A DNA stretch of 28,941 nt from Cloacibacillus sp. Its GTDB lineage: Bacteria; Synergistota; Synergistia; Synergistales; Synergistaceae. The stretch is from contig NZ_JAJBUX010000030.1 in assembly GCF_020860125.1 (NCBI RefSeq), positions 1-28,941 of the forward strand, in the 5' to 3' direction. Within the stretch, counting starts at the first letter, position 1. Every line of letters starts with the position of its first letter. Below are positions 1 to 7,339 of the stretch, one piece after another. The notes beneath the pieces were generated by a model. That model worked only from the letters and a program-made list of their open reading frames with translations. It did no database searches and was not told the origin of the DNA. A program made the translations under genes and the position numbers.

Positions 1-785
1 CTGTATATCTCCGCCTCCATTGCTGTCTCTTTCGCGGCATTGTAAGAGTCAAAGGAGGTCATCTCAAGATGCACGGGGGTGACGGAGACGTATTTATGCG
101 CGACGGCCCAGACGTCGGTGTCTTCGTGCAGCTCGTCGTGGATGCTGCCGCCAACCCAGTAGGCCTCTCCTCCGAAGGGCGTCCTGACGACCGTTATCTT
201 GTCATGATAGCGGCGTTTTCCCTTGCGGGTGAGGCGCACGCCGGCGATATCCGCCAGCCCCTCGTTGGGAACGTTGACGTTGTACATGACGCCCTCTGGC
301 AGCGGATGGCCGGCGAGCCAGCGCGCCGTCTGAAGCGCGGCCTCGGCGGCGGTGTTAAAATGTTTTTCCGGCGAAGTTGAACCGCATACGAGCGAGACGG
401 CTATCGACGGATAGCCGAAAATGAGCCCCTCCATCGCGGCGCAGGCTGTTCCGGAATAGGTGAGGTCGTCGCCGAGGTTCGGCCCGCAGTTGATGCCTGA
501 TAGGACGAGGTCGGGGACGAAATGGAGCACGTCGATGCCCATGATCACGCAGTCCGTGGGCGTGCCGTCGCAGGAGTAGGCGGTGAAGCCGTCCGCGAGC
601 ATCTTATTCTCTATCTTTTTGATCTGCAGCGGCCTGTCCATAGTCATCGAATGGCCAGAGGCGCTGCGTTCCCGGTCGGGGGCGACGGCGAGCACCTCGT
701 AGCCGGCGGCGTGAAAGGCCTTCGCAAGCGTCTGAATGCCCTCGGCGAAGATCCCGTCATCGTTCGTTATAAGTATTTTTTTCAT
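1..785 (-). CDS. surE: 5'/3'-nucleotidase SurE (partial, C-terminus cut by window start)
   Basis: SurE is a metal-dependent phosphatase that removes phosphate from nucleoside 5'- and 3'-monophosphates, usually cytoplasmic. Reading the minus strand from the ATG at 785 gives an uninterrupted 261-codon frame that begins MKKILITNDDG, the hallmark SurE N-terminus, with the metal-binding Asp pair at residues 9-10. It continues with the APDRERSASGHS loop and SGINCGPNLGDD, both SurE signatures. The family is about 250-265 residues, so almost the whole protein is present, but no stop codon is seen before the window edge. The start lies 14 bases after the stop of the M50 protease gene, so the two are probably co-transcribed. 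Identification is secure; substrate preference cannot be read from sequence. Confidence 0.96.
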   Translation of the reverse strand, partial: MKKILITNDDGIFAEGIQTLAKAFHAAGYEVLAVAPDRERSASGHSMTMDRPLQIKKIENKMLADGFTAYSCDGTPTDCVIMGIDVLHFVPDLVLSGINCGPNLGDDLTYSGTACAAMEGLIFGYPSIAVSLVCGSTSPEKHFNTAAEAALQTARWLAGHPLPEGVMYNVNVPNEGLADIAGVRLTRKGKRRYHDKITVVRTPFGGEAYWVGGSIHDELHEDTDVWAVAHKYVSVTPVHLEMTSFDSYNAAKETAMEAEIY

Positions 786-799
786 CTTTCAAATACCGC

Positions 800-1417
800 C
801 TATATCAGTAATATGCTGAAAAGCAGAGCCATGATCGGGCGCATGATATAGGGGAATACCCCCAGCACCAGCAGGCCGACGATGACGAACATGCCGTAGC
901 GCTCAAGCCAGAAGTAGTATTTCATCCACTGGTAGGGCAGCAGGACGTAGAGTATGCGCGAGCCGTCAAGCGGCGGTATCGGGATGAGGTTGAAGGCCGC
1001 CAGGCCGAGGTTGATATAGATCATCAGCAGGATTAACTGCCGCGCCCCCCAACTGACAAAGAGCCCGGGGACAAAGCGCACGAGCTGCGCGCAGACGAAA
1101 GCCGTCAGCATATTGCCGGCGACGCCCGCAAGGCTGACGATGATTATGTCGCGTTTGGGATGCTTGAAGAAGCGCGTGTCTATCGGCACCGGTTTCGCCC
1201 AGCCGAAGCGGAAGAGCAGCAGACAGAGCGCGCCCAGCGGGTCCAAATGGTCCAGCGGGTTCAGCGAGAGCCGCCCCGCGCGCTCAGCCGTGGTGTCGCC
1301 CAGCATCTTGGCGGCGAGGCCGTGGCAATATTCGTGAAAGGTGATGGCCCAGAGGACGGCGGGCAGGCTTAAAAGCAGCTCCGATATTCCCTCGGCAGAA
1401 AATAGATTTCCCAGCAT
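800..1417 (-). CDS. M50-family (site-2 type) zinc metalloprotease, integral membrane
   Basis: This is a 205-residue polytopic membrane protein. The first hydrophobic segment carries the zinc-binding HEYCH (HExxH) at residues 28-32, and a later segment carries NLIPIPPLDG, the second M50 motif whose Asp completes the zinc site. These are the features of the short site-2 protease / YwhC-like family, which cleaves or is predicted to cleave substrates within the membrane; the natural substrate of this short subgroup is generally unknown. The ATG at 1417 is preceded by an AAGGA ribosome binding site. It sits between the larA-like gene upstream (94-base gap) and surE downstream (14 bases). The family call is firm; the role is not. 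Confidence 0.9.
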   Translation of the reverse strand: MLGNLFSAEGISELLLSLPAVLWAITFHEYCHGLAAKMLGDTTAERAGRLSLNPLDHLDPLGALCLLLFRFGWAKPVPIDTRFFKHPKRDIIIVSLAGVAGNMLTAFVCAQLVRFVPGLFVSWGARQLILLMIYINLGLAAFNLIPIPPLDGSRILYVLLPYQWMKYYFWLERYGMFVIVGLLVLGVFPYIMRPIMALLFSILLI

Positions 1418-1511
1418 TCAAACACATCCTTAATTTTTTCTGTCAAAATCACATGAGATATTTTAACACGACAATGCCGCCATACCTATCTGTGTGGAAT
1501 CAGAATATCCC

Positions 1512-2816
1512 TTATTCTTCCCCACGTATATGCGGCAGTGTCTCCGCGCCGTGCGGCATGAGGCAGACTGGCATCTCCAGAGTGCCGCCATTGAGCCTCT
1601 TCGCGGCTTCAAGGGCCTCGTCAAGCGTCGCGGCGGCCGTTATCTTCATCTTCGCGAAGGACTCGCGGGGAATGTCGGTGACCATGATGAAGTTGAACTT
1701 CTCCGCGGCCTCGCAGAAGAGGTATCCGATATAGGCCCCAATCGAGAAATTGTCCCGCAGCGCCACCTCGCGGTCATAGAGGCTGTCATAGTCCCTTATC
1801 TGCGACTCGCAGTCGGGATCGCCGAAGCCCTCGCCGCAGCGCGACATCACAATGATGGTGCCGCCCCTCTCCGCCGCCGCAAGCACGTTGCAGAGCGTCT
1901 TGGAGGTCTGGTAGAGGTTGATGTCTTTCGGAAAGCCGCCCGCGGTGGCGATGCAGAGCGGATATTTTCTTTCGATCGGCACGGCGTCTATGTCGGAGAC
2001 GAGCTTCGCCGCCGCGCGGTGCGCCTCAATGACATCACCGGCGAAGGCCTTTATGACTTTATAATCACCGTCCACAACGACGTTGACGATAAAGTCTGGC
2101 TTCACCATCCGCGCCGCCTCGACCTGGTCCATGTGAAAGGGGTTGCTAGCAGAGATGTTTCCGCTGCGGACGTCGGGATTTGTCCCGCTCCCCAGCCCTT
2201 CGTTCAGCGCCAGCGCGTGGTTTTTCATGATCGTCTCACGCGCCGATATCCCGGGAAGAATGTTCTTCACGCCGCCGCCAAACCCCGCGAGAAAGTGATA
2301 AACCACGCCGCCCACAAGGATGAGCCGGTCGCTCCCTGCTGCGATGGAATTTATCTTCACCGGCGTCCCGCGCGAAGTGGTCCCCAGATAGGTGCACTCG
2401 CTCTCGGTACAGCTGTGGTCGATTATCCTGACACGCCCGCAGAGCTCCGCCGTGATAAGAGCATCGTGCTCCGCGCTCGTCTGCCGCCGGTGCGTGCCGG
2501 TCCCCGACAGGACGGTGATATCCGCGTCCGGGATGCCCAGCCGGTTGAGCCGCTCGACAAGCAGCGGTACGACGACCGCCGGGGACTGCCACTGGCGCGT
2601 GATATCGGAGATCGCGATACAGACCTTTTCTCCGGCGTGGAATATTTCGTCGAAGGGCGGCGTGCCCACCGGCGACTCGAGCGAGCGGCGCACATGTTCT
2701 TCCGGAGTGCCGGGCAGCAGCTCCACATGGTTTGGTTCGACTACCTCTTTTATAAGCTCGTCGGGGAGGTTTACTTTAAATTCCCCGCCGCCGTATTTCA
2801 ATGAATGGCGTGACAT
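1512..2816 (-). CDS. LarA-like nickel-pincer (NPN) racemase/epimerase
   Basis: A 434-residue member of the lactate racemase LarA family (DUF2088), which uses a nickel-pincer nucleotide cofactor to racemise or epimerise 2-hydroxy acids. Residues known from LarA are recognisable: SDITRQW (DxxR), GTGTHR (catalytic His), VVYHFLAGFGGGVKNILPG (second catalytic His and the Lys that binds the cofactor covalently), ETIMKNH (nickel-ligand His) and KDINLYQTSK (Gln and Lys). The length fits the family. No cofactor-synthesis genes (larB, larC, larE) are nearby. LarA homologues act on malate, phenyllactate, sugars and others, so lactate is not assured. A good -10 box lies about 50 bases upstream. It probably leads a transcript with the M50 protease and surE. 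Confidence 0.9.
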   Translation of the reverse strand: MSRHSLKYGGGEFKVNLPDELIKEVVEPNHVELLPGTPEEHVRRSLESPVGTPPFDEIFHAGEKVCIAISDITRQWQSPAVVVPLLVERLNRLGIPDADITVLSGTGTHRRQTSAEHDALITAELCGRVRIIDHSCTESECTYLGTTSRGTPVKINSIAAGSDRLILVGGVVYHFLAGFGGGVKNILPGISARETIMKNHALALNEGLGSGTNPDVRSGNISASNPFHMDQVEAARMVKPDFIVNVVVDGDYKVIKAFAGDVIEAHRAAAKLVSDIDAVPIERKYPLCIATAGGFPKDINLYQTSKTLCNVLAAAERGGTIIVMSRCGEGFGDPDCESQIRDYDSLYDREVALRDNFSIGAYIGYLFCEAAEKFNFIMVTDIPRESFAKMKITAAATLDEALEAAKRLNGGTLEMPVCLMPHGAETLPHIRGEE

Positions 2817-2864
2817 ATTTTTCGCTTCCCTTCCTGCCCAGGCAGAAAAATTTTTGCGCGTTAT

Positions 2865-2889
2865 ATTATACAGCCATCACCGCGCGGTG
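2865..2889 (-). promoter_or_regulatory. Candidate promoter of the larA-like gene with overlapping palindrome
   Basis: On the minus strand a perfect -10 TATAAT occupies 2870-2865. Immediately upstream (2889-2878) is the perfect 12-bp palindrome CACCGCGCGGTG, placed where the spacer and -35 region would be. No good -35 hexamer is visible. This layout suggests a regulator-binding site, but that is inference. Confidence 0.5.
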
Positions 2890-2921
2890 AAAGAGAGGCT
2901 TTACACAATCCGCGCCGGAGA

Positions 2922-3638
2922 TTACGCTTCGTCCCATACCCAGTAAAAACCGAGCAGGCCGCTTTCGCAGCCGGCGCGCGCGCGCCGCCCGCCGTCAAGA
3001 CGGTTGCTTATCGCGTAGGGAAAGCCAAGGCGGAGCACGACCTCGTTAAGGGGCCAGCGGACGCCGGCGATCGATACGCCGGTACAGCTATCGGAAAAAG
3101 ATAAGAGTGAGAGCGCCTTCGGTCTCCGCGTAAAGGTGAAGGCCGCCTCCGCGGGTCCCTCAATGAGGACCAGCCCCTCCCTCTCGTCGGCGATGCAAAA
3201 AGGAACGTGCGGAGAGGAAAAGTTCAAAAAAGAGAGGACTAGGCTCCATAAATGGTCAAATCTGCCGCCCCAGGCGCCCGTTAAAAATATTTTTTTTACC
3301 CGATCTTTATTTTTTTCGCGGAAGATATCGAGCGCCAGCTGAAAATCGGTCAGGTCTTTTTCGCTCTGATACCTCTCTATGGGAACACCGTTATCCTCCG
3401 CCCAGCGCCAGCTTTCGGCGGAGGCGCTGTCGCAGTCGCCGATAAGACGCCGAGGGATGATCCCCGCGCGGCGGCAGGCCTCTATCCCCCGGTCGACCGC
3501 CCACACCTCGCCGCGGAAAGCAAGCTCCGAGAGCCAAAGGGGCGAAGGCTCCCTGCCGCCAAGCACCATCAGAGCGGAATCCACTCCCGTCCCATTATCC
3601 TGCTCTATCGTCACCTGCGGCAGTCTTGTCGTCTCCAT
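2922..3638 (-). CDS. thiN: Thiamine pyrophosphokinase
   Basis: Transfers pyrophosphate from ATP to thiamine, giving the cofactor TPP in one step. The 238-residue product has the family motifs GDCDS (about residue 67), QSEKDLTDFQLAL and GAWGGRFDHLW, which line the ATP and thiamine sites. A C-terminal beta-rich thiamine-binding domain follows. The length fits the family. It starts 16 bases after the thiT stop, with AAAGGAGG just upstream of the ATG, so thiT-thiN form one transcript under the TPP riboswitch at 4212-4300. Import by ThiT followed by ThiN gives a direct thiamine-to-TPP route that needs no ThiE or ThiL. Strong call. Confidence 0.94.
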   Translation of the reverse strand: METTRLPQVTIEQDNGTGVDSALMVLGGREPSPLWLSELAFRGEVWAVDRGIEACRRAGIIPRRLIGDCDSASAESWRWAEDNGVPIERYQSEKDLTDFQLALDIFREKNKDRVKKIFLTGAWGGRFDHLWSLVLSFLNFSSPHVPFCIADEREGLVLIEGPAEAAFTFTRRPKALSLLSFSDSCTGVSIAGVRWPLNEVVLRLGFPYAISNRLDGGRRARAGCESGLLGFYWVWDEA

Positions 3639-3654
3639 ACGGCGGCCCCCTCCT

Positions 3655-4155
3655 TTACCTGAATTTTTCCAGCCTCGGCATTATTATATATACGAGCACC
3701 ATCAGAATGGCAGTCTCGGGAAGTACGCTGCTCCCGTTGTAGAGTATCGAATAGAGCCAGATATTGGTCCCCTCCGGCGCGTAAGAGGCGAAAAATACGA
3801 CGCCCGAAAGCACCGCCGCGGCAAAGTTCGCGAAACAGGCGCAAAGCACGCCGAGCCATTTTTCCCGCGGGAAGAATCCCGCGATCCCGATCAGCCCGCT
3901 GGCAACGGGATAGTCAAGCAGCGCCTGGAGCGGATGCACCACGTAGCCGCCGAGCATAAGACGCAGAAGCCCCGTGACCACGCCGACGAATATTCCGTAG
4001 CGCCAGCCGTTCCTGAACGCGAAAATCAGCAGCGGCAGCAGCGTGAGGCTCACGGAGCCGCCCTGCGGCATCGAGAAAAGTTTGAAATAAGAGAGCACCA
4101 CGGCAAGAGCGATGGAGAGGGCCCCCTCGACGAGTATCCTAAGCGGTATTTTCAT
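3655..4155 (-). CDS. thiT: Energy-coupled thiamine transporter S component ThiT
   Basis: ThiT is the membrane-embedded substrate-binding subunit of an energy-coupling-factor (ECF) vitamin transporter. The 166-residue product has about six hydrophobic segments. It shows the ThiT signatures EGALSIALA near the N-terminus, MPQGGSVSL (loop near the thiamine pocket), PLLIFAFRNGWRYG, and LGGYVVHPLQALLDYP in the middle. The shared ECF A, A' and T subunits are not in the window and must be elsewhere in the genome. The gene is first in a thiT-thiN transcript and is preceded by a TPP riboswitch, so thiamine uptake should fall when intracellular TPP is high. Very secure identification. Confidence 0.94.
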   Translation of the reverse strand: MKIPLRILVEGALSIALAVVLSYFKLFSMPQGGSVSLTLLPLLIFAFRNGWRYGIFVGVVTGLLRLMLGGYVVHPLQALLDYPVASGLIGIAGFFPREKWLGVLCACFANFAAAVLSGVVFFASYAPEGTNIWLYSILYNGSSVLPETAILMVLVYIIMPRLEKFR

Positions 4156-4211
4156 TGCTGCATCCTCCAGAGGTCATTATTACACCGGAGATGAAAGAAA
4201 AGGTAAATGAT

Positions 4212-4300
4212 TTCTCCATCTTCCCTACGACGGCGTTATCCGTATCAGGTTCAAAGGGTCATGACATGCGTCAATTTCTCAGCCTCGCGACTCCCCCGAT
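4212..4300 (-). promoter_or_regulatory. TPP riboswitch controlling thiT-thiN
   Basis: Read on the minus strand, this segment has the conserved THI-box halves: GGGGAGTCGCGAGGCTGAGA, then ACCCTTTGAACCTGATACGG and the closing CGTAGGGAAG. Between riboswitch and thiT ATG there is no stem followed by a U-run. Instead the leader has CTCC and GGAG segments able to pair around the ribosome binding site (CCTCTGGAGG directly before the start), so control is probably at translation initiation. The aptamer is certain; the mechanism is inferred. Confidence 0.95.
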
Positions 4301-4309
4301 GTTAAGAAT

Positions 4310-4338
4310 GTTTTAACAACTCGCCCCATCTTTGTCAA
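4310..4338 (-). promoter_or_regulatory. Promoter of thiT-thiN
   Basis: Minus-strand -35 TTGACA at 4338-4333 (perfect), a 17-bp spacer, and -10 TAAAAC at 4315-4310 (4 of 6). Transcription would begin a few bases before the riboswitch aptamer, as expected. The -35 box forms one arm of a palindrome shared with the opposite promoter. Confidence 0.75.
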
Positions 4339-4339
4339 G

Positions 4340-4368
4340 TTGACAGTACCGTTCGTTAGGATGATAAT
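4340..4368 (+). promoter_or_regulatory. Promoter of thiD-thiM-thiE-thiW
   Basis: Plus-strand -35 TTGACA at 4340-4345 (perfect), a 17-bp spacer, and -10 GATAAT at 4363-4368 (5 of 6). Predicted transcription start is near 4375, directly at the beginning of the second TPP aptamer. Only one base separates its -35 box from that of the divergent thiT promoter. Confidence 0.8.
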
Positions 4369-4373
4369 AACTG

Positions 4374-4466
4374 CGACTCCGGGGGAGCTTAAGAAGCTGA
4401 GAGGAAGTTTTTGACTTCGACCCCAGACCTGATCCGGTTAATGCCGGCGTAGGGAGCGAGGCCGAG
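4374..4466 (+). promoter_or_regulatory. TPP riboswitch controlling thiD-thiM-thiE-thiW
   Basis: The plus strand carries the canonical THI-box elements: GGGGGAGCTTAAGAAGCTGA followed by GAGAGG, then ACCCCAGACCTGATCCGG, TTAATGCCGG and CGTAGGGAGCGAGG. A variable stem (GGAAGTTTTTGACTTC) lies between the halves. It is followed 14 bases later by an intrinsic terminator, so this copy most likely works by transcription termination when TPP is bound. Confidence 0.96.
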
Positions 4467-4479
4467 AAAAGAAAAGATG

Positions 4480-4512
4480 CCCCGCTCTGATTAGAGCGGG
4501 GTTTTTATTTTG
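4480..4512 (+). terminator. Riboswitch-linked intrinsic terminator (attenuator) before thiD
   Basis: Perfect 8-bp stem CCCCGCTC / GAGCGGGG around a TGATTA loop (4480-4501), then TTTTTATTTT. It stands between the TPP aptamer and the first gene of the operon and so is the expression platform. The U-run ends only about 15 bases before the thiD ATG, with the ribosome binding site immediately after it. Confidence 0.92.
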
Positions 4513-4527
4513 AAAAGGGGTATGGCG

Positions 4528-5358
4528 ATGAAATATGGGATATACCGCGGAATAGCGATGACCGTCGCGGGAAGCGATTCCGGCGGCGGCGCGGGGATTC
4601 AGGCCGATCTAAAGACTTTCGCGGCTCTGAAGGTCTTCGGGACCTCGGCGATAACGGCGCTCACCGTTCAAAATTCTCTCGGGGTGACCGGCATCCATAA
4701 CGCGCCGCCGGAGATAATCAAGGCGCAGATACTCGCCGTGGGCAATGATTTCCCGCTCGGCGCGGTCAAGACGGGGATGCTCGGCAACCGCGAAACGATC
4801 AGGGCCGTCGCCGAAGGGCTGTCGGAGCTGGGAATAAAAAAGATCGTCGTCGATCCGGTGATGGTGGCCCAGAGCGGGGACTCCCTGCTCGCCGCCGACG
4901 CCGTCGAGGCGGTGAAGGAGATCATCGTGCCGTTGGCGTCGATCGTCACCCCTAACCTCCCGGAGGCCGAAAAGCTGACGGGGATGAGGATAGAGAGCGT
5001 CGAGGAGATGACGGCCGCGGCGCGCGAGATCGCAAAGCTCGGCTGCGGCGCGGTGCTCGTCAAGGGCGGCCATCTCGCGGGCGAGCCGGAGATCATCACG
5101 GACGTGCTGCTCGCGGACGGCAAAATCTCGCTGCTGCAGGACAGAAGGATTGAGACGACGGCAAACCACGGCACCGGCTGTACTCTGAGCTCGGCAATCG
5201 CCGCGGAGCTTGCCGCCGGTCTCGGACTTGAGGAGGCGGTGGCACGCGCGCGGCAGTACCTACGGGCGGGACTTCACTACGGGGTGACGGCGGGGCACGG
5301 CGCGGGCTGCCTCGGACACGCCGTCACCATGCCGTGGACCGAGATCGTTCATGGCTAG
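4528..5358 (+). CDS. thiD: Hydroxymethylpyrimidine/phosphomethylpyrimidine kinase
   Basis: ThiD phosphorylates HMP twice, giving HMP-PP for thiamine phosphate synthesis. The 276-residue product is a ribokinase-fold enzyme: TVAGSDSGGGAGIQADLKTF at the N-terminus binds the pyrimidine, VVDPVMVAQSG lies mid-protein, TPNLPEAEKL follows, and HGTGCTLSSAIAA near the C-terminus is the anion hole with the catalytic Cys. I chose the ATG at 4528 because AAGGGG lies 7 bases upstream; a longer frame starting with TTG at 4510 would begin inside the terminator U-run. It is first in a four-gene operon and overlaps thiM by 8 bases. Very secure. Confidence 0.95.
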   Translation: MKYGIYRGIAMTVAGSDSGGGAGIQADLKTFAALKVFGTSAITALTVQNSLGVTGIHNAPPEIIKAQILAVGNDFPLGAVKTGMLGNRETIRAVAEGLSELGIKKIVVDPVMVAQSGDSLLAADAVEAVKEIIVPLASIVTPNLPEAEKLTGMRIESVEEMTAAAREIAKLGCGAVLVKGGHLAGEPEIITDVLLADGKISLLQDRRIETTANHGTGCTLSSAIAAELAAGLGLEEAVARARQYLRAGLHYGVTAGHGAGCLGHAVTMPWTEIVHG

Positions 5359-6091
5359 GCCTCTCGTCTACCAGATAACGAACGGCGTCTCCGCGCAGCT
5401 CCAGGCCGACTGCGTCGCGCTGCTCGGCGGCGCTTCGATAATGTCGCGCCAGATCGCGGAGGCGGGAGAGATCGCCGCCACCTGCGACGCGCTGCTGATC
5501 AACATCGGCACGCCGCCTGACGACGCCCTTGCGCTCTACCGCGCGGCGGCCTCCGCGGCGGCGAAAAACAACGTGCCGATAGTGATAGACCTCGTCGGCT
5601 ACGGATTTTCAAAATACCGCACGGATATCGCCGACGCGCTGCTCGCCGAATTCCGCTTCTCCGTGATAAAGGGCAACGAGGCGGAGATCGGCGCTCTCGG
5701 CGGCAGCGGCGCGGCTCCGCGCGGCGTCTCCTGCGACACGGCGGTAAACGGCGCGGCGCGGCTCGTCGAAGCGTGCGCGAAAAAATACGGCTGCACCGTC
5801 TACAGCACCGGAGAGACGGACAACATCTCCGACGGAAGGAACAGCTTCGTCATTGACGGAGGCTCGCCGCTGCTGCGCGGCACCAGCGGGATCGGCTGCG
5901 CGCTCGGCAGCGCGACGGCGCTCTACTGCGCGGGGGAAAGGCCGCTGGAGGCGGCGCGGCGCGCACTGAGGCTCTTCCGCCGCGCGGCGGCGGAGGCCGC
6001 AGCGGATACGGAGGGCCCCTATTCTTTCAGAATAAAATTCATGGACATGCTTGCTGAATACGGCTCCATATTACGGAATGAGGTGAAATAA
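5351..6091 (+). CDS. thiM: Hydroxyethylthiazole kinase (ThiM family, somewhat divergent)
   Basis: ThiM phosphorylates 4-methyl-5-(2-hydroxyethyl)thiazole so that the thiazole can be salvaged. The 246-residue product shows LVYQITNGVSAQLQAD (usual ITNxV start), GGASIMS, LLINIGT, PIVIDLVGYG and VIKGNEAEIGAL. The nucleotide/anion-hole motif, usually GTGC, reads SGIGCALGS here: the Cys is kept but Thr is replaced by Ile. The protein is also about 15-20 residues shorter than typical. Its start ATGGCTAG overlaps the thiD stop, so translation is likely coupled. Position between thiD and thiE supports the assignment; reduced activity is possible given the altered motif. Confidence 0.88.
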   Translation: MARPLVYQITNGVSAQLQADCVALLGGASIMSRQIAEAGEIAATCDALLINIGTPPDDALALYRAAASAAAKNNVPIVIDLVGYGFSKYRTDIADALLAEFRFSVIKGNEAEIGALGGSGAAPRGVSCDTAVNGAARLVEACAKKYGCTVYSTGETDNISDGRNSFVIDGGSPLLRGTSGIGCALGSATALYCAGERPLEAARRALRLFRRAAAEAAADTEGPYSFRIKFMDMLAEYGSILRNEVK

Positions 6092-6092
6092 T

Positions 6093-6743
6093 TTGGCGGT
6101 AGACAGGAAAAGACTCGCGGAACAGCTCCGCCTCTATCTGATCTGCGGCGAGGGCGATACGCCGGACGATGTGCTCGGGAAGACGGCCGCCGCTCTCGAA
6201 GGCGGCGTCACAGCGGTCCAGCTGCGCGTAAAGAGCTGGACGGGGCGCGAATGTTACAATACGGCGCTGGCGCTGAAAGATCTCTGTCACGCGCGCGGCG
6301 CGGCGCTGCTGGTCAACGACCGGCTGGATATCGCCCTCGCGGCGGGAGCCGACGGCGTCCACCTCGGGCAAAAAGATCTGCCGGTCGGCGCGGCGCGGCG
6401 GATCGCGGGGCCGGACTTTATCATCGGCGGCACGGCGCGCACGCCGGAGCTCGCGCGCGAGGCCCAGCGGCTGGGCGCGGACTACATCGGCTGCGGCACG
6501 GCCTTCGGCACCGCAACCAAGGACGACGCCGTCGTCATCGGCCCGGAGGGCATCAAAGAGGCGCTTGCGGCGGTTGATATCCCTTCGGTGGCCATCGGCG
6601 GCATCGGGCTCGCGAACGTCTCCCGTCTCGCCGGCTGCGGATGCAGCGGGATATCGCTCTCCGGCGCGGTGATGAGGGCCGCCGACCCCAGAGAGGCCGC
6701 GAAGGCGCTGATGAGGGAGATAGACAAGAGCCTCGGCTGCTGA
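6093..6743 (+). CDS. thiE: Thiamine phosphate synthase
   Basis: ThiE joins HMP-PP and thiazole phosphate to make thiamine phosphate. The 216-residue TIM-barrel protein shows VQLRVK (usual QLREK), LLVNDRLDIALAAGADGVHL, GCGTAFGTATKDDA (the pyrophosphate and product-binding loop) and VAIGGIG near the C-terminus. It starts with TTG at 6093, 8 bases after GAGGTG, and only one base after the thiM stop. The product needs a further phosphorylation by ThiL to become TPP; no thiL is in the window. Clear identification. Confidence 0.94.
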   Translation: MAVDRKRLAEQLRLYLICGEGDTPDDVLGKTAAALEGGVTAVQLRVKSWTGRECYNTALALKDLCHARGAALLVNDRLDIALAAGADGVHLGQKDLPVGAARRIAGPDFIIGGTARTPELAREAQRLGADYIGCGTAFGTATKDDAVVIGPEGIKEALAAVDIPSVAIGGIGLANVSRLAGCGCSGISLSGAVMRAADPREAAKALMREIDKSLGC

Positions 6744-6794
6744 GGCACGCCGGTAACTTTTTTGTAAAATTTATTGAACCTGGAGGTAATAAAA

Positions 6795-7319
6795 ATGCAG
6801 AACGAAGAAAGAAAAAAGCTATTTAAAAGGGCGGTTCTCGCCGGAGCCTTCGCGGCGGCCGGCGTGGTGCTCTCCGTCGTCTCGATCCCCATGGGGCCGA
6901 CCAAGTGCTTCCCCTTTCAGCACACGATAAACGTGCTCGCGGGGATAATCCTCGGCCCCTGGTGGGCGGTAGGCGCGGCCTTTACGACGAGCGTCATCAG
7001 AAACCTGATGGGCACGGGCAGCCTCTTCGCCTTCCCGGGAAGCATGTTCGGCGCGCTGTTTGTCGGCCTCGCGGCTAAGGCCCTGCCCGAAAGATACAAG
7101 GTCTGCGCCGCCTGCGCCGAGCCGGTCGGTACGGGCATCGTCGGAGCCTGGGTAGGAGCGAAGGTTCTCGGCCCCATCCTCGGCAAGGGCATCGGCTTCC
7201 TCTTCTTCTCCGGCTCCTTCCTCATGAGCTCCGTCCCCGGCGCGGTGATCGGCGCTCTGCTCGTCTACTGCCTGCAAAAGAGGATGGTGCTGACGCGCAC
7301 CTTCGGGGCGATGATTTAA
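6795..7319 (+). CDS. thiW: ECF transporter S component ThiW (predicted thiazole uptake)
   Basis: A 174-residue membrane protein with about five hydrophobic segments. It matches the ThiW family, a predicted S component of ECF vitamin transporters whose genes accompany thiM/thiE and whose substrate is thought to be the thiazole precursor of thiamine. Recognisable features are the N-terminal AGAFAAAGVVLS segment, PMGPTKCFPFQHTINVLAGI, ILGPWWAVGAAF and NLMGTGSLFAFPGSMFGA. I chose the ATG at 6795 because GGAGGT lies 8 bases upstream. It is the last gene of the riboswitch-controlled operon. The substrate is established by genomic context for the family rather than by anything visible here. Confidence 0.9.
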   Translation: MQNEERKKLFKRAVLAGAFAAAGVVLSVVSIPMGPTKCFPFQHTINVLAGIILGPWWAVGAAFTTSVIRNLMGTGSLFAFPGSMFGALFVGLAAKALPERYKVCAACAEPVGTGIVGAWVGAKVLGPILGKGIGFLFFSGSFLMSSVPGAVIGALLVYCLQKRMVLTRTFGAMI

Positions 7320-7339
7320 AAACAACTTCGCCGGACCTC

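Noticed and set aside
1494..2804. 436-codon plus-strand frame opposite the larA-like gene
   Set aside because: Shadow of a GC-rich gene: no ribosome binding site and arginine/histidine/aspartate-rich low-quality sequence, while the opposite strand encodes a clear LarA family protein.
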